Origin: Kocuria tytonis
GTDB taxonomy: Bacteria > Actinomycetota > Actinomycetes > Actinomycetales > Micrococcaceae
Assembly (NCBI RefSeq): GCF_003226895.2
Contig: NZ_PNJG02000001.1
Span: 558,001 to 622,000 of the forward strand
Length of the DNA: 64,000 nucleotides
Direction: 5' to 3'
Below are positions 60,326 through 64,000 of this stretch, piece by piece. Positions within the stretch are counted from its first letter, which is position 1. Every line of letters begins with the position of its first letter. The position numbers were made by a program, and so were the translations under genes. Under the pieces are notes generated by a model, which was not told where the DNA came from, ran no database searches, and saw only the letters and a list, made by a program, of their open reading frames with translations.

Positions 60326-60398
60326 GGCATCTCCTCGAGGGACCTCGTGCTGTCTCGCTGACCTGCGACTCGTGACCGGGAGCCGCCGCCGGTATGCA

Positions 60399-60438
60399 CA
60401 CGGCCCCCGTTCCCCTCGGGAGAGGAACGGGGGCCGTG
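60399..60438 (-). terminator. Perfect 15-bp hairpin between khpA and rimM
   Basis: The arm 60399-60413 pairs with 60424-60438 (cacggcccccgttcc with ggaacgggggccgtg), leaving a 10-base loop. It begins 17 bases after the khpA stop on the minus strand. Confidence 0.75.
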
Positions 60439-60454
60439 ACAGTGCTGTGCCCGC

Positions 60455-60703
60455 TCAGCGACGGTGGTCGGTGTCGACCACGTCCACGCGGACGTTCTCG
60501 CCGGAAGCCAGTGCGGACACGACGGTGCGCAGGGCCTTGGCCGTGCGTCCCGAGCGTCCGATCACGCGACCCAGGTCATCCGGGTGCACGCGCACCTCGA
60601 GCGTCTCGCCGCGGCGGTTGTCGCGGGAGCGCACCGAGACGTCCTCGGGGTTGTCCACGATGCCACGCACGAGGTGCCCGAGAGCTTCCGCGAGCATGCT
60701 CAC
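60455..60703 (-). CDS. khpA: KH-domain RNA-binding protein (KhpA/YlqC)
   Basis: 82 residues with a GTG start at 60703 that overlaps the rpsP stop (GTGA). KH fold with the GxxG loop in [16 protein letters not shown]. It is an RNA-binding protein that with KhpB affects cell size and small RNAs in other Gram-positives. It follows rpsP, the usual place. Confidence 0.94.
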   Translation of the reverse strand: MSMLAEALGHLVRGIVDNPEDVSVRSRDNRRGETLEVRVHPDDLGRVIGRSGRTAKALRTVVSALASGENVRVDVVDTDHRR

Positions 60704-61128
60704 TCCGCCTTCTCGGCGTCGCCCTCCGCGGGAGCGGTCTCCTGGGCGGGAGCCTCCTCGGCCTTCTCGGCCTTGGGGGTGATGGCTTCGGGGATGATCA
60801 CGGAGCCGTTGTCCGGGGCCACGAACGGGGTCTTGCCCTCGGGCTGCTTCAGCGTGCCCTCGGCACCCGGCAGGCCCTTGAACTTCTGCCAGTCACCGGT
60901 GATCTTCATCAGGGCCAGCACGGCCTCGGAGGGCTGCGCGCCCACACCGAGCCAGTACTGCACGCGATCGGACACCAGGTTGATGTACGAAGGGTTCTCG
61001 GTGGGCTGGTAGACACCGACCTCTTCGATCACGCGACCGTCGCGCTTCTTGCGGGAATCAACGACGACCACACGGTATCGAGGATCGCGGATCTTGCCCA
61101 TACGCTTGAGACGAATCTTGACTGCCAC
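60700..61128 (-). CDS. rpsP: 30S ribosomal protein S16
   Basis: 142 residues with a GTG start at 61128 ([20 protein letters not shown]). The S16 core is residues 1-85 ([20 protein letters not shown], then [18 protein letters not shown]). The last 55 residues are an Ala/Glu-rich tail ([19 protein letters not shown]) typical of actinobacterial S16. It is the first gene of a short unit with khpA. Confidence 0.97.
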   Translation of the reverse strand: MAVKIRLKRMGKIRDPRYRVVVVDSRKKRDGRVIEEVGVYQPTENPSYINLVSDRVQYWLGVGAQPSEAVLALMKITGDWQKFKGLPGAEGTLKQPEGKTPFVAPDNGSVIIPEAITPKAEKAEEAPAQETAPAEGDAEKAE

Positions 61129-61320
61129 TTGTGTGGTTACTCCTGTTTCGAATGGAATCGGTCACCGCACACACGGGCCCGTGGGGCGGGCAGCACGTGG
61201 GTCACCTGTGGACACGAAGTCACGCACGGTGAGAGGGTCCGCGCGGTTCGAGTACCCAGCCATTGTGCCACAGCTGTCAAACACCGCGGCACGGCACCGG
61301 CGTCCGTCGGAGCGGCGGCC

Positions 61321-62271
61321 TCAGCGCCTCTTCCGGGCCCGCACCGAGGCCCACAGCGCAGCCTGCAGGGCGGCGTCCGAGAACATCAGCGCGGACGCCG
61401 AGCCGAACACCCGGGCGCCGCGACCACCGCGCGCGGCCAGTCCCGCGAGACCCGCCCCCAGCGCCACCTCGGCGCCACCCAGGGCGAGGAGCAGGCCGGG
61501 CCTGCGCACGTAGGCCCGCTGGATCCGGGAGAGCACGTCCGTGGCACTGGGCTCCACACTGACCGAGTCCAGCAGGGACAGTCCCGTGGACCGGGGCTCG
61601 TAGTCCCCCACGCCGTCCAGCTCCTCGAGGCTGCGCTGGCCCTCCACGATCTTCGCGGCCACCGTGGGCAGTCCCAGCAGCTGCAGCACGGACTCCAGCA
61701 GCAGCGCCGAGCTGGGGGTTCGCGCGTAGTTCTCGAGGCGCGCCGTGGCGGCGGGATCGAGGTCGCACAGTGACGCGATGGACTCCACGGCGGTGACGGT
61801 GCGTGCCTCGTCCGCTCCGCGCGGCGCGGGTGCCGCGGCGTCGTCGTTGCCCGGGGCCTCCTCCGGGACATCGGGGCCGGCGCCGTCCGACGCCGCGTCC
61901 TGGCCGTGGCGCGCGTCCGCCACCAGCTCCGCGGCCGGGGACGCCTCGGCGGGGGCCCACTCCAGGGTGGTGCTCCCCGACAGCTCCGCGAGCTGGTCGC
62001 CCCAGTCGCGGTGCGCGTCCAGCACGGCCACGGGCGGATACACGCGCAACCGACGGGCGGCGCCGTCCGAGTGCAGCTCCACGGCAATGCTGTGCGGGTC
62101 ACCGGCCGCGGCCAGCGCGGCGGGGTCGAGACGCTCCGGGACCAGGACCGCGGACCAGCCGTCACGCGTCACGGCGGTGAACCGGGCACCGAGAGCCGCG
62201 GCCACGAACGGCAGCTGGGGTGCGTCCGCGCGGACCAGCAGCACGGTGCGGGCGTGGGACTGCCCGCTCAT
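61321..62271 (-). CDS. Conserved hypothetical protein
   Basis: 316 residues from the ATG at 62271 (MSGQSHARTVLLVRADAPQL), overlapping the NUDIX stop by 4 bases. I recognise no domain. The N-terminal 130 residues look like a compact alpha/beta domain (AALGARFTAVTRDGWSAVLV). A middle acidic linker (DAASDGAGPDVPEEAPGNDD) follows. A C-terminal helical part contains LLESVLQLLGLPTVAAKIVE and a hydrophobic hairpin LLLALGGAEVALGAGLAGLA that may touch the membrane. It is coupled to a NUDIX hydrolase and close to ffh, but this does not reveal a function. Confidence 0.75.
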   Translation of the reverse strand: MSGQSHARTVLLVRADAPQLPFVAAALGARFTAVTRDGWSAVLVPERLDPAALAAAGDPHSIAVELHSDGAARRLRVYPPVAVLDAHRDWGDQLAELSGSTTLEWAPAEASPAAELVADARHGQDAASDGAGPDVPEEAPGNDDAAAPAPRGADEARTVTAVESIASLCDLDPAATARLENYARTPSSALLLESVLQLLGLPTVAAKIVEGQRSLEELDGVGDYEPRSTGLSLLDSVSVEPSATDVLSRIQRAYVRRPGLLLALGGAEVALGAGLAGLAARGGRGARVFGSASALMFSDAALQAALWASVRARKRR

Positions 62272-62762
62272 GCGCGCGCCCCGCCGTCCATCACCCGTTC
62301 CACCACGGTCCCGGACTCCAGCGCCTCGATGGCGGCCCGGACGTGCTCCGCCATGCCCGCGCTCATCACGGTCTCCAGCTCCTCCGGGGCCACGAAGCGG
62401 TAGGACAGCAGCTCCTCCTCCTGGACGGTGATGGGGGTGTCCGAGGGGATCCTGCCGCCGTCGTAGAGGAAGGAGACGGAGTCCCCCCACATGCCCATGC
62501 CCACCCCGTGGCTCACGGCGATCAGCCGACCCTCGGGAAGGTGGAGACCGACTTCCTCCACGACCTCACGGAAGCAGCCCGTACGGGGGTCCTCCCCCGC
62601 CTCCACGGTGCCCCCGGGCAGGGTCCAGCCGTCCTTGTAGTTGGGCTCCACCGCGAGCACCCGGCCGTTCTCGTCACGGATGACCGCCGCGGAGGCGAGC
62701 CGCCGCGTGGGCAGGGTGGCGATGAACTCCCGCAGTTCGTCGTCGGGAAGGTATGAACCCAT
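62268..62762 (-). CDS. NUDIX hydrolase
   Basis: 164 residues starting MGSYLPDDELREFIATLPTR. The NUDIX box is complete: G-x5-E-x7-REUxEExGU appears as GGTVEAGEDPRTGC followed by FREVVEEVGL. The family hydrolyses nucleoside diphosphates linked to another group; the substrate cannot be read. It is 6 bp from ffh and overlaps the following unknown gene by 4 bases, so it is probably part of an ffh-led operon. Confidence 0.92.
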   Translation of the reverse strand: MGSYLPDDELREFIATLPTRRLASAAVIRDENGRVLAVEPNYKDGWTLPGGTVEAGEDPRTGCFREVVEEVGLHLPEGRLIAVSHGVGMGMWGDSVSFLYDGGRIPSDTPITVQEEELLSYRFVAPEELETVMSAGMAEHVRAAIEALESGTVVERVMDGGARA

Positions 62763-62768
62763 GTGCGC

Positions 62769-64000
62769 CTACTTTCCGAGGAATTTCTCGAAGCCCTTGG
62801 GCAGGTTCAGGGACTCGACGTCCAGATCCTGCGGCTGCGAGCCGAACGAGCTGCCCTTGACCGCAGGCTTCTGACCCGAGGCCAGCGCCGCGTTCTCCTG
62901 CGCGCGCTTGGCGGGGTTGCCGGATCGGGAGCTCTTCTTCTTGGTCTTGTTGCCCTTCTTGGCCGCGGCGCCGCCGCGACCCATCCCGGGGATGCCTCCG
63001 GGCATGCCGGGGACGCCCTGCCCCGAGGCGAGGCGCTTCATCATCTTCTGGGCCTGGGTGAAGCGCTCCATCAGCTGGTTGACCTCGGACACGGTGACCC
63101 CGGAGCCGCGGGCGATGCGCGCGCGGCGGGAGCCGTTGATGATCTTGGGGGCCACCCGCTCGTGCGGCGTCATGGAGCGCACGATGGCCTCCACGCGGTC
63201 GATCTCGCGCTCGTCGAAGTTCTCGAGCTGCTCCCGCATGCCGGCGGCGCCGGGCATCATGGAGAGCATCTTCTTCATGGAACCCATCTTGCGCAGCTGC
63301 TGCATCTGCGCCAGGAAGTCCTCGAAGGTGAAGTCCTCCTGATCGGTGAACTTCTTGGCCATCCGCTCGGCCTCGGACTTGTCCCACTGCCGCTCGGCCT
63401 GCTCGATGAGCGTGAGGACGTCACCCATGTCCAGGATGCGCGAGGCCATGCGGTCCGGGTGGAACTGCTCGAAGTCCCGCACGCCCTCGCCTGTGGAGGC
63501 GAACATGATGGGCTTGCCGGTCACCGCGCGCACGGACAGCGCAGCACCGCCGCGGGCGTCGCCGTCCAGCTTGGAGAGCACCACGCCCGTGAAGTCCACG
63601 CCCTCGTCGAATGCCTTGGCCGTGTTGACGGCGTCCTGGCCGATCATCGCGTCGATCACGAACAGGACCTCGTCCGGGTCCACGGCGTCGCGGATGTCCC
63701 GGGCCTGGTTCATCAGCGCCTGGTCGATGCCCAGGCGCCCGGCGGTGTCCACGATCACCACGTCGTAGAGCTTGGAGCGGGCGAAGTCCACGCCGTCCCG
63801 CGCGACCTTCACGGGATCGCCCGTGGGATCGTCGAACTCGGAGGTGGCGCCGGGCTCGGGCGCAAAGACGGCCACGCCCGCGCGCTCGCCCACCACCTTC
63901 AGCTGGGTCACGGCGTTGGGGCGCTGCAGGTCCGAGGCCACCAGGACGGGCTTGTGGCCCTGGTCCGTGAGCCACTTGCCGAGCTTGCCGGCAAGGGTGG
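62769..64000 (-). CDS. ffh: Signal recognition particle protein Ffh (start lies beyond the window)
   Basis: 410 codons are visible; the N-terminal about 110 residues lie to the right of base 64000. The NG-domain GTPase has TAGRLGIDQALMNQARDIRD, DAMIGQDAVNTAKAF, the specificity motif LSKLDGDARGGAALSVRAVT, and GVRDFEQFHPDRMASRILDM. The methionine-rich M domain is MQQLRKMGSMKKMLSMMPGA, followed by the SRP-RNA helix GSRRARIARGSGVTVSEVNQ. The C-terminal tail is lysine-rich and 70 residues long. Ffh targets nascent membrane proteins to FtsY. Confidence 0.97.
   Translation of the reverse strand, partial: TLAGKLGKWLTDQGHKPVLVASDLQRPNAVTQLKVVGERAGVAVFAPEPGATSEFDDPTGDPVKVARDGVDFARSKLYDVVIVDTAGRLGIDQALMNQARDIRDAVDPDEVLFVIDAMIGQDAVNTAKAFDEGVDFTGVVLSKLDGDARGGAALSVRAVTGKPIMFASTGEGVRDFEQFHPDRMASRILDMGDVLTLIEQAERQWDKSEAERMAKKFTDQEDFTFEDFLAQMQQLRKMGSMKKMLSMMPGAAGMREQLENFDEREIDRVEAIVRSMTPHERVAPKIINGSRRARIARGSGVTVSEVNQLMERFTQAQKMMKRLASGQGVPGMPGGIPGMGRGGAAAKKGNKTKKKSSRSGNPAKRAQENAALASGQKPAVKGSSFGSQPQDLDVESLNLPKGFEKFLGK

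Overview
The window is high-GC DNA from an actinobacterium. The gene orders (clpX-clpP2-clpP1-tig; panB/glnA2-glnE; aceE-fasR-fabD-fabH-acpP-fabF; rplS-lepB-lepB-rnhB-yraN...yifB-dprA-xerC; ffh...rpsP-khpA-rimM-trmD), the frequent GTG starts and the 4-base ATGA/GTGA gene overlaps fit the Micrococcaceae, most likely a Kocuria-like organism. The genus is inferred from gene content and was not tested by a search. Almost all of the window is coding.

Layout. 1-3800: protein-quality-control genes on the minus strand (clpX fragment, clpP2, clpP1, tig), then tRNA-Pro(UGG) and tRNA-Gly(UCC). 3816-6010: a less GC-rich, probably acquired patch with one MFS efflux gene and the frameshifted 3' end of a transposition ATPase gene. 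6090-10925: a Nei/Fpg glycosylase, rpiB, pepN and a truncated hemoglobin. 10926-13370: a second accessory patch with a 34-bp tandem repeat, an ArsR-type regulator with a putative operator, and a translationally coupled MFS exporter. 13587-15695: a hypothetical gene and two thioesterases. 15788-26248: an iron-regulated hydroxamate siderophore locus. 26551-34871: ettA, an SSB paralogue, tRNA-Arg(UCU), a DUF2231 membrane protein, glnE and glnA2. 35082-40276: panB, a SPOR-like small protein, map, ppgK, a sirtuin, a peroxiredoxin and a DUF3052 protein. 40625-48720: aceE and the fatty-acid synthase II operon with its PucR-type regulator. 48992-55677: DUF3145, xerC, dprA, yifB, a proline-repeat lipoprotein and yraN. 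55859-64000: rnhB, two signal peptidases, rplS, trmD, rimM, khpA, rpsP, a conserved unknown, a NUDIX hydrolase and most of ffh.

The most notable system is the siderophore locus. A canonical IdeR/DtxR iron box (17926-17942) lies between a minus-strand pair (ferric-siderophore reductase, MFS transporter) and a plus-strand four-gene operon in which every junction overlaps by 4 bases. The operon encodes a DesA-like decarboxylase, a fused hydroxylase-acyltransferase (DesB+DesC in one chain), a NIS synthetase (DesD-like) and a fused penicillin-acylase-type Ntn hydrolase plus a second siderophore acyltransferase (resembling DesG+DesH in one chain). It therefore looks like a compacted desferrioxamine-type pathway with two bifunctional enzymes and two separate acyltransferase domains. 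The exact product cannot be read from sequence.

Other points of interest are low-complexity insertions inside TrmD and RNase HII, an 18-bp perfect hairpin between acpP and fabF, and a repeat-rich lipoprotein gene between yraN and yifB.
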